From: an uncultured Caryophanales bacterium
GTDB taxonomy: Bacteria; Bacillota_I; Bacilli_A; Izemoplasmatales; Hujiaoplasmataceae
DNA length: 16,120 bases
NCBI GenBank assembly: GCA_937958685.1
Contig: CALGNF010000013.1
Coordinates: 1-16,120 of the forward strand
Reading direction: 5' to 3'
Below, piece after piece: positions 7,040-15,161 of the stretch; positions within the stretch are counted from its first letter, which is position 1; every line of letters begins with the position of its first letter. The position numbers were made by a program, and so were the translations under genes. The notes beneath the pieces were generated by a model. The model searched no databases. It was given only the letters and a program-made list of their open reading frames with translations, and was not told the origin of the DNA.

Positions 7040-8092
7040 CTACGCTCCCCTCCTAATCCTTGGATCGATCAACGAATAAATCGAATCGGCGATAAGATTG
7101 GCAAAGATGATAACAACGCTTTCAAAGAAGAGAATTCCAAGAATCATGAAGTACTCCCGCTGACCAATATAAAGCGCAAATTGCTGGCCAATACCGGGAT
7201 AGTTGAAGATATTTTCCATCAAAGGCGAACCGCCAAAGATAACTGCAAATGAGATGGCCAACGAAGTCACCAATGGCAGCATAGCGTTACGCCTAAGATA
7301 CCGTGATTCAATCAAGTGATCGGGTATGCCCCTAGCTTTAGCGGCAAAGATGTAATCATCGCCGAGAACGCTGATGCAGTTGCCGCGCATTCCTAGCGCC
7401 CAGCCGCTCGTTTGGATAAAGACATAACTCATGACTGGAATCGTCGCGTGATACAAGACATCGGCGATGAATCTCAAGTTGAAACCCGGTGTAGAATATT
7501 CAATGTTGTAAGCTCCTGCTGTCGGAAAGATTCTTAATACCGAAGAAAACAGCGTCAGCATCAACAAACCAAAAATGAAATCAGGGAATGAACTTGAAGC
7601 GATAATATAGCCAGTCCGGGCGGAATTGGCTTTCTTGTTTTTGCTCCAGGCTAGTTTCGACCCCATAAAGATTCCAATTATGAAGCTGATAAGTAGTGAA
7701 AACACAGCGATAAACAAAGTCCAGGGCAAGTTCTTCTTAATAACTAGATTGACAGTAAGATTCGGGTCGTATAACGACTGACCGAGATTTCCTTTAAACA
7801 AATTGCCGACATACCCGAAAAACTGAGTGAATACGGATGCTTCTGGATCATAGCCGAGAATCTGAATAGCGATGACTCGAGCTTCTGCTAATGAGATGTT
7901 TCGCTGATTTGCTAGGGTCCGTGCGAACAAATCGACTGAACTTCCCGGAATCAGCCTCAGAAGAAAGAAAATCAAGAATATCGATAGAATGAGTGTTAGG
8001 AGTGCGATCCCGATCCTGCGCCAAAAAAAACGGTATTTGAAAATCAACCGATATAGCGAGTTCTTCCGTTTTTTCCCTGATCCTGAATTCAT
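7040..8092 (-). CDS. Opp/Dpp-family ABC transporter permease (OppB/DppB-type)
   Basis: A 350-residue inner-membrane permease. A basic N-terminus precedes the first helix (about 25-48), which ends in LLRLIPGS, the OppB hallmark. A long extracytoplasmic loop (GYDPEASVFTQFFGYV, then GNLGQSLY) leads to the five-helix BPD_transp_1 core. The coupling loop is canonical: DDYIFAAKARGIPDHLIE, followed by LRRNAMLPL. The protein ends with SLIDPRIRRGA, usual for the family. Its ribosome site (AGGAGA, 5 nt spacing) overlaps the stop codon of the solute-binding gene 9 nt upstream, so the two are tightly linked. It partners the OppC-type permease that follows. Confidence 0.93.
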   Translation of the reverse strand: MNSGSGKKRKNSLYRLIFKYRFFWRRIGIALLTLILSIFLIFFLLRLIPGSSVDLFARTLANQRNISLAEARVIAIQILGYDPEASVFTQFFGYVGNLFKGNLGQSLYDPNLTVNLVIKKNLPWTLFIAVFSLLISFIIGIFMGSKLAWSKNKKANSARTGYIIASSSFPDFIFGLLMLTLFSSVLRIFPTAGAYNIEYSTPGFNLRFIADVLYHATIPVMSYVFIQTSGWALGMRGNCISVLGDDYIFAAKARGIPDHLIESRYLRRNAMLPLVTSLAISFAVIFGGSPLMENIFNYPGIGQQFALYIGQREYFMILGILFFESVVIIFANLIADSIYSLIDPRIRRGA

Positions 8093-8101
8093 TTGATTCT
8101 C

Positions 8102-10093
8102 CTAGTCACTTTTTTTGGCAAATAACTCTCCGGTTCCGTAAGGGGCTGCTTGAGTGAAATGAATGTTTAGTTGGGCAAAGATCGGATAATTTGGTTCAAA
8201 ATAATCCGGCAACACGGTGATGTTTCGGTTTTCCAACATCAGCTCCGGAGAAGGCAGTCCGCCGACACGACTGGCATCGAAATACGATCCGGTCACATTT
8301 TCAAAAAACTGAATTCCGTAATTGTACTTGGAAAACCCCAGAATTATTGAATCGACGTAATTTTCGAGTTCAGCACCCTCATATGTGTACAGATTTTGGT
8401 ATACTGAATATACGGTGATTCTGCCCAATGATTGCGATTTGTTCGATTGGGATAATAAATCGACCTGGATTGAGAATCGTCCTGTATTCGGATCGGTCGG
8501 CAGATGCAAGACATGGGCTTGTAGTATATCAAAGAAATGCTTCATCGATCCAGCTGGATGTGTTCCGAACGTATTGAGTTCCGTAAAAGCGATAACGCAA
8601 TCATAAGAACTGTTTTGTGACGAAGCGATTGAGAACCAAGTACCCCAGTCACTGCCGCTCTTGAGGATGACCTTGATTCCAAAGTTCTCCAGCGACGCCT
8701 TGACGATTTGGCCGACTTTGAGGAATGTCGGGATGTTTTGGTATCCAACCGTCAGCTCGACGAGCTTGCCGCTTGAATCGTACCACTGGTTGTCAGCTAT
8801 GACCCAGCCCGCAGCTTCGAGCAGCATTGCAGCCTTTTCCTGGTCAAATCTGTAATCATTGATCATCGAATAAGCTTCAGAAGACATATATTGTCTTGCC
8901 TCAATCGGCGACATGATCATCAGTGGTTTATAAGATGTAACACCGTAAGGAACGACAGTCGCCCTGATTATATCACGGTCAAAGATGTATTGAAAAGCCT
9001 CCCGGACAAGATCGTCTTCCCAAATTTCTTTTTCCAGATTATAATACATGCCGATGGCGCCTTGGTCGTAATATTTATACGAAACGAGATTGCGGTTTTC
9101 AACCAAGATTGATTCATTGATGTCAAGCGGCAGAACCCCGTCGACATAGTCAAGTTTTCCCGCCTTCATGTCAGCATAGATTTGATTATCATTGGAATAC
9201 TGGGTGGCAATGATACGATCAAATCCAACTTGGTCGGCAAAATAGTAATTTTCATTTTTGACAAGAATCATTTGATTCTCGGTAACTGTCTGAATCTTGT
9301 AAGGACCCGTAGCCATGTAATTGCCTGGTTGGGTTCCAGGAATAACGAAGGCCCTGAATTGATTATAAATGTTGCCAAGACTGGCCGAAACTGAGTTTAT
9401 ATGACGCCCTAGACGAATCTCTCCTTGCCCATCAGAGGCACTTGTAACGATTGGATTCGGTGTGTTGCCGTCTGGTCCGTTGTATATCAAATCCAGCGCC
9501 TCATCGACGAATACCTGAAAGGTTTTGTACTGAATTGAGCCATTCTTCGTGTCCATCGCCAAAAGCATGTTTTTGGAATAGTTTGTCGGTTCTTTCCATG
9601 GTTTCCAATAAACCAAAAGTTCCTTGTCGTCGTCGAGTTCGCCATTTTCGTTGGCATCAATAACTTCTAAATCCAAGATGTATTTTCCGAAATCGGTGAT
9701 ATTCAACGCATAATAACTGAGGATATCCATCGCCACAACGGGATTGCCATCGTGCCAATAGGCATCATCCCGGATCTTGATAATACTCGTGGAATCATCA
9801 TTATGCGTAAAACTCTCCGCAAGAAGGTAATAGAATTTGGTTGAAGTCCGGACGTATTGCATACAACCTTCAAGCGCAAACATCACGCCAGGTCCGGCGT
9901 CAGGTCCCGCGTGAAAATGTGTGCCAACTCCGGTTTTGGTCCACCCGCCGATGATTCTTAAAGTGCTTTCTTCATTTTTTCCCTGGACTGAGTAATCATA
10001 ACCGCCGATTTCCTTTGGTTGACATGCAAGTAGTACCGAAACAATCCCAAAAATAGAACCAAGTAGGATCAAGAACTTAAAGGTTCTTTTCAT
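8102..10093 (-). CDS. Solute-binding lipoprotein of an Opp/Dpp-type importer (SBP_bac_5)
   Basis: A 663-residue lipoprotein that captures the substrate outside the membrane and delivers it to the two permeases. I place the start at ATG 10093 (AAGGGG, 6 nt upstream), not at the in-frame ATG 10174, which lies inside the promoter. The signal peptide ends in lipobox LLAC (Cys24). Family-5 features follow: YYLLAESFTHNDDSTS, IKIRDDAYWHDGNPVVA (the WHDG block), YMATGPYKI, VREAFQYIFDRD and ASLENFGIKVILKSG. An Asp/Asn/Gly-rich loop, DANENGELDDDKE (residues 146-158), resembles an EF-hand or dockerin calcium loop. First gene of the long operon. Family-5 proteins bind peptides, nickel or oligosaccharides; the neighbouring glycosidases and LacI regulator favour an oligosaccharide ligand. 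Confidence 0.92.
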   Translation of the reverse strand: MKRTFKFLILLGSIFGIVSVLLACQPKEIGGYDYSVQGKNEESTLRIIGGWTKTGVGTHFHAGPDAGPGVMFALEGCMQYVRTSTKFYYLLAESFTHNDDSTSIIKIRDDAYWHDGNPVVAMDILSYYALNITDFGKYILDLEVIDANENGELDDDKELLVYWKPWKEPTNYSKNMLLAMDTKNGSIQYKTFQVFVDEALDLIYNGPDGNTPNPIVTSASDGQGEIRLGRHINSVSASLGNIYNQFRAFVIPGTQPGNYMATGPYKIQTVTENQMILVKNENYYFADQVGFDRIIATQYSNDNQIYADMKAGKLDYVDGVLPLDINESILVENRNLVSYKYYDQGAIGMYYNLEKEIWEDDLVREAFQYIFDRDIIRATVVPYGVTSYKPLMIMSPIEARQYMSSEAYSMINDYRFDQEKAAMLLEAAGWVIADNQWYDSSGKLVELTVGYQNIPTFLKVGQIVKASLENFGIKVILKSGSDWGTWFSIASSQNSSYDCVIAFTELNTFGTHPAGSMKHFFDILQAHVLHLPTDPNTGRFSIQVDLLSQSNKSQSLGRITVYSVYQNLYTYEGAELENYVDSIILGFSKYNYGIQFFENVTGSYFDASRVGGLPSPELMLENRNITVLPDYFEPNYPIFAQLNIHFTQAAPYGTGELFAKKSD

Positions 10094-10103
10094 TGTGCAC
10101 CCC

Positions 10104-10132
10104 TTGACATTTGTGTTTTTTGGTGATAATAT
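10104..10132 (+). promoter_or_regulatory. Candidate promoter of the GH38 operon, facing the transporter promoter
   Basis: TTGACA (10104-10109) and TAATAT (10127-10132) are 17 nt apart; the better hexamer GATAAT (10125-10130) would give a short 15-nt spacer. Transcription would start near 10139 and cross the other promoter before reaching the GH38 gene, giving a leader of about 130 nt. Part of the -35 overlaps the complement of the ribosome site for the solute-binding gene, so some of the match could be incidental. A second plus-strand TTGACA at 10147-10152 has only a weak -10 (CATAAG, 10173-10178). Confidence 0.45.
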
Positions 10133-10135
10133 CTG

Positions 10136-10155
10136 CAATGTAAACGTTGACAATG
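10136..10155. promoter_or_regulatory. LacI-family (or cre-type) operator between the two operons
   Basis: CAATGTAAAC/GTTGACAATG is a CG-centred inverted repeat with 8 of 10 base pairs symmetric. The core TGTAAACGTTGACA fits the general LacI-family operator and matches the CcpA cre pattern at all but one defined position. It overlaps the predicted transcription start of the transporter operon (near 10151) and that of the GH38 operon (near 10139). The LacI-family protein at 292-1284 is the most likely ligand; catabolite control by a CcpA homologue elsewhere in the genome is the alternative. Confidence 0.75.
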
Positions 10156-10157
10156 CT

Positions 10158-10185
10158 ATTATAGCACAAATCATAAGTGTGTCAA
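10158..10185 (-). promoter_or_regulatory. Strong promoter of the transporter operon
   Basis: On the minus strand TTGACA (10185-10180) and TATAAT (10163-10158) are both perfect consensus hexamers, separated by 16 nt. Transcription should start near 10151 and give a leader of about 58 nt before the ATG at 10093. The palindrome at 10136-10155 covers the predicted start site. A promoter this strong with an operator on its start site is the usual arrangement for repression. Confidence 0.88.
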
Positions 10186-10201
10186 CCGCCTATCGAAATT
10201 T

Positions 10202-10255
10202 TGAAACTCCCCACTTTTCTTTTCTTCGCAGTTTCCAATCGCAAATGAAGTTTCA
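10202..10255 (+). promoter_or_regulatory. Alternative base-pairing in the GH38 leader
   Basis: TGAAACT (10202-10208) can pair with AGTTTCC (10230-10236, 6 bp) or with AGTTTCA (10249-10255, 7 bp), but not with both at once. The second partner ends 2 nt before the ribosome site AAGAGG (10258-10263), so the choice could affect access to it. The stems are short and A/U-rich, so this may be chance. Confidence 0.2.
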
Positions 10256-10270
10256 TCAAGAGGTATGACT

Positions 10271-13000
10271 ATGGATAATAGACAGATATTGGCAGAAATC
10301 GAAAAGACTTGTCGCGGAAGCATGGTGAAACGCATTCTCGCGGAAATCAATTATGCAAGCGAAATCAACAAGTATGCTAACAATAAGCATCAACAGATAA
10401 TAAATCAAGCGATTGGTCATTTGGCCGCCGCTTTCACAAAGAACGGGACGATTACAAATGAGACCGCCCTTGCTGCGGAGGCTTGCTTATTGCCGCTAGC
10501 TGCAGATGCAAAAGCCAAAACTATGATAATGGTCGCTCACGCCCATATTGACATGAACTGGCTGTGGGGTTTCGATGAGACTGTAGCGATAACGATTTCG
10601 ACACTGGAGACGATGCTCGATTTGCTTGATGCTTTTCCTGAATTCACATTCTCACAATCGCAAGCGGCAATTTACCAAATTATCGCAACCTATCGCCCGG
10701 ATTTGCTTGCAAGAATCAAAAAAATGGTCAAATCAGGCAGATGGGAAGTGACCGCTTCGACTTGGGTCGAGGGCGATAAAAACATGGCAACAGGCGACTC
10801 TCTTGCCAGAAGCATATTATATGCAAAGACATATCTTGCTGATCTGCTAGAGATTAACTCCGATGAATTAGTTATTGATTATGAACCCGATACTTTCGGT
10901 CACTCTGAAAATTACCCCGAGATACTCGCAAAAGCCAAGGTTAAGTATTACTATCATTGCCGCGGCAAGGAAATGCCGGCGCTATACAACTGGATAGCGA
11001 AAACCAATAATGGAGTCTTGGCCTATTGTGAACCGTTCTGGTATAATGGCGAAGTGAATCCTGATTTTGCATTGTTCGTCCCTGACTTCTGCAATCGCTA
11101 CGGTATCGATTACACAATGAGAGTATACGGTGTTGGCGATCACGGCGGTGGGGCAACAGTTAAAGACATTCTGACAATAAAAGAAATGATGAACTATCCG
11201 GTGTTTCCTCGAATTGTGTTTGGTTCCTATCGTCAGTTTTTCGAGCAAGCGGAAAAGCGCAAAGATAGTTTTCGATACTATAACGGCGAGTTAAATCCTG
11301 TGTTTACCGGGTGTTACACCTCGCAGGCAAAAATCAAGCAGGGAAACGCCAATACTATCAGATTATTGTATGAGGCAGAAGTTTTTAACGTCATGGCCGA
11401 CTTAAAGGGCGTCTACGACTACCAAAAAGCACTCCTCAACGAATCTTGGCATAAAGTGCTGTTTAACCAGTTTCATGATATTCTCCCGGGGAGTGGTGTC
11501 GAAAAAACTAAAGCGTTTGCGCTCGCGAATTATCAACTTGCATTAGCCGCTAGCGGTTCTGTAAAATCCCAAAGTCTTCGGAAAATCATCGACACATTTA
11601 GTTTTCAGAATTATAATGAGAACACTTCCTTTGGCGCCGGATCGGGCTTTCAAAGCCAAGCTGGAATATTCATATCGAATCGTGCTGTTGGCAGCACCAG
11701 ACATTTTGTCGTTTTCAATCCTTTTGCTTTCGCCTTTAGCAAACCCGTTAGAATACAGGTGTGGGATTACGAAGGCGATCGGGAAAAACTTGGATTCTAT
11801 GATTATGAAGATAACTTGCTAGAGGCAAGCATAATTCGCCAGACAAAAACGTATTGGAGCCACGATTACTTCGAAGCTGATGTTCATATACGCGTCTCCC
11901 CATTTGGTTTTTCATATTTTGCGATGCGGCAATTGCCTTTAATAGTGGAAGCTATGACTTATCCCCCACTTTTTGAAAAGCAAGCCCCCTCGACTGATTT
12001 AGAGTTGGAAAACAATCTCCTTAAAATTGAACTTGACACGAACGATCTTAAAATTATAAAGATTACTGACAAAATTACTGAGGTTGTGATTGCTGAAGGC
12101 ATTGATGCTGGATTCAACTATGTAATTGAGGACGGTTCAGGGTTGATGTCAAGTTGGAAAACAGGCAGGCATTTATCATCGCTTCCGCTTCATTCTGTTC
12201 GGGTCATTGAGAATGTTCACAACAACAATCGTAGTCAGATCATCTATACTGCAAGATACGGTCAATCCAATCTTGAGATAACAGCCAAGCTAGATTTCGA
12301 TTCTACGATTGTTGAGTATTTGATCAAGTCGGATTGCCGGGAACTAGGCGAACACGGTAAGACTATCCCCAAGCTCGAATTCGGTTTTTCGCATCAAGAG
12401 GCAGTGAGTGCGAAATATATGGTACCTTATGGTATCTGCGAACGAACTTGGGCAGAAACTGACATGCCCGGAAATGAACTAGCTTACGTTCCAAAAGGGG
12501 ATTTGGGATTAGTGCTGATTGCTGAGGGAAAACACGCCTTCCGTTTCACAAAAGATAAACTTAAAGTCTCTTTACTTCGTGCTTCGTTTGACCCTGATCC
12601 AACCCCAGAAATAGGCATTCACGAGTTTCGTGTCGCTTTTGGCATCGCTCCAAACGATAACGTTAAACTAGTGGCTATTGCTCAAATCTTTCTACATAAA
12701 CCAATCTACTGCACTCTCAGTGAAAAGCCGGAAAACAACCTTCTGCCTATAATTAAGTATCATGGCGGGGCAATCTTGAATGGCATTAAGAAAAGCGAAG
12801 ATGGCAAGGCAATCTCCTTCCGTTTATACGATGTCAACGGAACCGATTCGACAGTCACATTGGAGATTCCGGTTCAGATTAAGCAAGCATATCTATCGGA
12901 TATCCTTGAAAACAAAAACCAATTAATAACTCACTTCGGTAATAAACTTACATACAAACTCCACAAATTCGAAGTCGTCACGATTCGCCTGGAAATATAA
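10271..13000 (+). CDS. Alpha-mannosidase, glycoside hydrolase family 38
   Basis: A 909-residue enzyme that removes alpha-linked mannose with retention of configuration, using a bound metal, usually zinc. The ATG at 10271 is preferred over the one at 10265 because the ribosome site AAGAGG is 7 nt from the former and only 1 nt from the latter. Family marks are clear: HAHIDMNW (His90, His92, Asp94), EPDTFGHS with the predicted nucleophile Asp207, the VGDHGGG block, and FHDILPGS with metal-ligand His402. The helical middle domain and a long beta-sandwich C-terminal part follow, at normal family length. There is no signal peptide, so it should act in the cytoplasm on imported oligosaccharides. It is transcribed divergently from the transporter operon and is probably controlled by the shared operator. 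The exact linkage preference cannot be told from sequence. Confidence 0.95.
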   Translation: MDNRQILAEIEKTCRGSMVKRILAEINYASEINKYANNKHQQIINQAIGHLAAAFTKNGTITNETALAAEACLLPLAADAKAKTMIMVAHAHIDMNWLWGFDETVAITISTLETMLDLLDAFPEFTFSQSQAAIYQIIATYRPDLLARIKKMVKSGRWEVTASTWVEGDKNMATGDSLARSILYAKTYLADLLEINSDELVIDYEPDTFGHSENYPEILAKAKVKYYYHCRGKEMPALYNWIAKTNNGVLAYCEPFWYNGEVNPDFALFVPDFCNRYGIDYTMRVYGVGDHGGGATVKDILTIKEMMNYPVFPRIVFGSYRQFFEQAEKRKDSFRYYNGELNPVFTGCYTSQAKIKQGNANTIRLLYEAEVFNVMADLKGVYDYQKALLNESWHKVLFNQFHDILPGSGVEKTKAFALANYQLALAASGSVKSQSLRKIIDTFSFQNYNENTSFGAGSGFQSQAGIFISNRAVGSTRHFVVFNPFAFAFSKPVRIQVWDYEGDREKLGFYDYEDNLLEASIIRQTKTYWSHDYFEADVHIRVSPFGFSYFAMRQLPLIVEAMTYPPLFEKQAPSTDLELENNLLKIELDTNDLKIIKITDKITEVVIAEGIDAGFNYVIEDGSGLMSSWKTGRHLSSLPLHSVRVIENVHNNNRSQIIYTARYGQSNLEITAKLDFDSTIVEYLIKSDCRELGEHGKTIPKLEFGFSHQEAVSAKYMVPYGICERTWAETDMPGNELAYVPKGDLGLVLIAEGKHAFRFTKDKLKVSLLRASFDPDPTPEIGIHEFRVAFGIAPNDNVKLVAIAQIFLHKPIYCTLSEKPENNLLPIIKYHGGAILNGIKKSEDGKAISFRLYDVNGTDSTVTLEIPVQIKQAYLSDILENKNQLITHFGNKLTYKLHKFEVVTIRLEI

Positions 13001-13025
13001 CATTAGAATCAGGAGGTTTTTACAT

Positions 13026-14852
13026 ATGAAACAACTCTTCCGAAAATCGCTATTGTTTATCTTAGCACTAGTGCTTTTTGGCTTGCTTACCGCTTGCCAA
13101 GATGTCACAACAACCCTCTCAACCACCGGCATTCCAACGACATTATCTGGCACAACGATATCTGGACAGACTACTGAAAGCCAAAGCGCAACAACGACTT
13201 TCACAGGTTCCTATGTTCCAGTATCGATCGTTTCAATCAAAGGCACTGGCGTCTCTGCAGGAGCACTATCGATCTACCAAGGCGGTTCAGTCAAATTTGA
13301 AGCGCTGATTGCGCCGTCAAATGCAAGTTTTAAGACACCAACGTGGACATCGGACAATCATGCAGTTGTGACCATCGCGAGCGATGGCCAACTTACAGCT
13401 GTTGCTCCTGGAGTGGCTGTAATCACGGCAACTGTCGATTCCAAAACTGCACAAGTCACTGTAACAGTCATGCCGATAATACAAGTAGAATCGCTTGCAT
13501 TTAAAGAGACTGGTTATGAGATTCTCGCACAGAAGTTCCAGTCGGTTACTCTAGGGCTGGCAAACCAAATCACTTTCACACCTGAAAACGCGACTTATAA
13601 AGACATTATCTGGTCGGTAGCTCCTGTTGGCGACGCCGACCCAACTCATGTTTCGATCTCTGCAACCGGTGAAGTCTCAGTCGTTAGGGAAGTCGCTGTT
13701 CTCGATAGCGAATACCTTATTACCGCAACATCAAACAACAACCCCTCGGTTTCTGTTTCCATAATCGTAACCGTCAAGCACCTGCATGCAACGTCAATCA
13801 ACGTTAGATGGTCGCATGAACCGGCTCCCAATTCCAACAACGCATATACATTCCCTTTAAGTTACGAAATGTATGATGGTCTCAATCTTGCTATAGAAAC
13901 CACACCTTCAGGGGCCATGGACAACTTTCTATTCACAAGCAATAATCCATCAGTTGTTTCGATTGCAACCGATGAGAAATTCAGTTATGGCAGTTTCAAA
14001 ATCCAAGGCATCGGCACCGCGATGATTTCTGTGATTTCCCAAACAAACGCTTCTGTTAACCGCAATGTGACAATCAACGTCATCGCTACTCCTGTCGGTG
14101 ATGAATATGTTCTTGTCGACCCGCTAAATCCTCATTTTAATTTGAACTTGCGGGCATCTGACATCACGTCAATTCCGCTGGATACACGCAGTTATTGGAA
14201 CTTTGATCCTGAAGGCGCGACATATACTGTAGACAGGTTGGCATCGATAAGCCGATGGAAAAACATCCGCGAATTCAGCACAAGCGTGATCGAGATGATG
14301 AACTCCGGTAATGGTCAAGCAATCTTCGACGGTGGTTATGGCATCATGTTTGACTCTTGGGATTGGCCAGAAGACAACGAACAGACTAACCTCTACGTCT
14401 ATAACAAAATCCAGATCCCCAACGATAAAATCATGAAGATGCGTATTCGCTCGCAATCCGTCGGTGGCACGACCGGAAAAGCAAAATTCCGCGTTCGCCT
14501 AGTCGATCTTGATACCTATGAATCGCACTTTCTGCTTAAGGATGCTTTGACAGTCCAACTGGAAACATTCAGTTTCCCGCCTGATCGGCCTAAAGCAGAC
14601 ATGGGAGAACAAAATCAAGACACATTCTGGATTACGCTTGATCGGGTTCCTGACTTTTCGATTGGTGAAGACTGGTTCCACTTCTCAATTCCCGAAGAAC
14701 TGCAGGGTTCGAACATGCTCATCATTTTCGAGGTAGATGATATTCACACCCCCAACTTAGGAACCGACGGTTGTGACCGTGTCCAATTGATATGCATCTA
14801 CTTCATCGATGAAGCGAACCAAGATCCCAACGAATTGAGAACTGCTGATTGA
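13026..14852 (+). CDS. Surface lipoprotein with bacterial Ig-like (Big_2) domains
   Basis: A 608-residue exported lipoprotein. The ATG has a full AGGAGG site (13011-13016) 9 nt upstream and lies 25 bp after the GH38 stop, so the two genes form an operon. The signal peptide ends in LLTAC (Cys24) and is followed by a Thr/Ser-rich spacer to about residue 62. Three Ig-like modules follow. The first (about 67-147) is a clear Big_2 domain with WTSDNHAVVTIASDGQLTAV and PGVAVITATV. The second (about 150-248) and third (about 250-350) are more diverged (FTPENATYKDIIWSV; FTSNNPSVVSIATD). The C-terminal 250 residues are rich in Trp, Asp and aromatic beta-strands (FDPEGATYTVDR, FDSWDWPED) and could be a carbohydrate-binding beta-sandwich, but I recognise no family. 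Probably a surface glycan-binding or adhesive partner of the uptake system. Confidence 0.83.
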   Translation: MKQLFRKSLLFILALVLFGLLTACQDVTTTLSTTGIPTTLSGTTISGQTTESQSATTTFTGSYVPVSIVSIKGTGVSAGALSIYQGGSVKFEALIAPSNASFKTPTWTSDNHAVVTIASDGQLTAVAPGVAVITATVDSKTAQVTVTVMPIIQVESLAFKETGYEILAQKFQSVTLGLANQITFTPENATYKDIIWSVAPVGDADPTHVSISATGEVSVVREVAVLDSEYLITATSNNNPSVSVSIIVTVKHLHATSINVRWSHEPAPNSNNAYTFPLSYEMYDGLNLAIETTPSGAMDNFLFTSNNPSVVSIATDEKFSYGSFKIQGIGTAMISVISQTNASVNRNVTINVIATPVGDEYVLVDPLNPHFNLNLRASDITSIPLDTRSYWNFDPEGATYTVDRLASISRWKNIREFSTSVIEMMNSGNGQAIFDGGYGIMFDSWDWPEDNEQTNLYVYNKIQIPNDKIMKMRIRSQSVGGTTGKAKFRVRLVDLDTYESHFLLKDALTVQLETFSFPPDRPKADMGEQNQDTFWITLDRVPDFSIGEDWFHFSIPEELQGSNMLIIFEVDDIHTPNLGTDGCDRVQLICIYFIDEANQDPNELRTAD

Positions 14853-14867
14853 TAGGCTCTTATAGAT

Positions 14868-14918
14868 AAAAACCCTAAATGATTCACACTGATTGTGTGC
14901 TTAGTTCGGGAGTTTTTC
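14868..14918 (+). terminator. Intrinsic terminator after the GH38 operon
   Basis: An interrupted inverted repeat: AAAAACCCTAA (from 14868) pairs roughly with TTAGTTCGGGAGTTTTT (ending 14917), and a perfect inner hairpin CACAC-TGATT-GTGTG lies between. The five-T tract follows the second arm. Because the first arm starts with an A tract, it could also stop transcription coming leftward from the decayed region. Confidence 0.65.
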
Positions 14919-14930
14919 TAAGCTTAAAGA

Positions 14931-15026
14931 TTACTCAATTATCCACTTGAATGACCGCTCACGCTTTAGATCATAATCGTTCCGCGGTATAGCGCTGCCT
15001 TCGGTTACGATCAAAGAGATAAATTT
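14931..15026 (-). pseudogene. Coding-like 31-codon fragment, unidentified
   Basis: On the minus strand an open stretch bounded by stop codons at both ends (TAA at 15029-15027 and TAA at 14933-14931) reads SLIVTEGSAIPRNDYDLK, then RERSFKWIIE, then stop. The composition is protein-like, and the end vaguely resembles the C-terminus of GH1 glycosidases (K-x-SFxWYxxVI), but it is far too short to assign. There is no start codon or ribosome site. It sits between the terminator of the GH38 operon and the decayed sugar kinase. Best read as the 3' remnant of a lost minus-strand gene; chance is possible. Confidence 0.25.
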
Positions 15027-15161
15027 TTAAAAGTAACTTATTTACTCATGATTGGCTCTCTATCAACAACCGGTAAACCGCAACGGATCAAGAACAGCGC
15101 CAAATTGGTCGAAACTGATTCCGTTAACAGGCGTTCTTAGTTTAGTAGGCAATTACACAAT

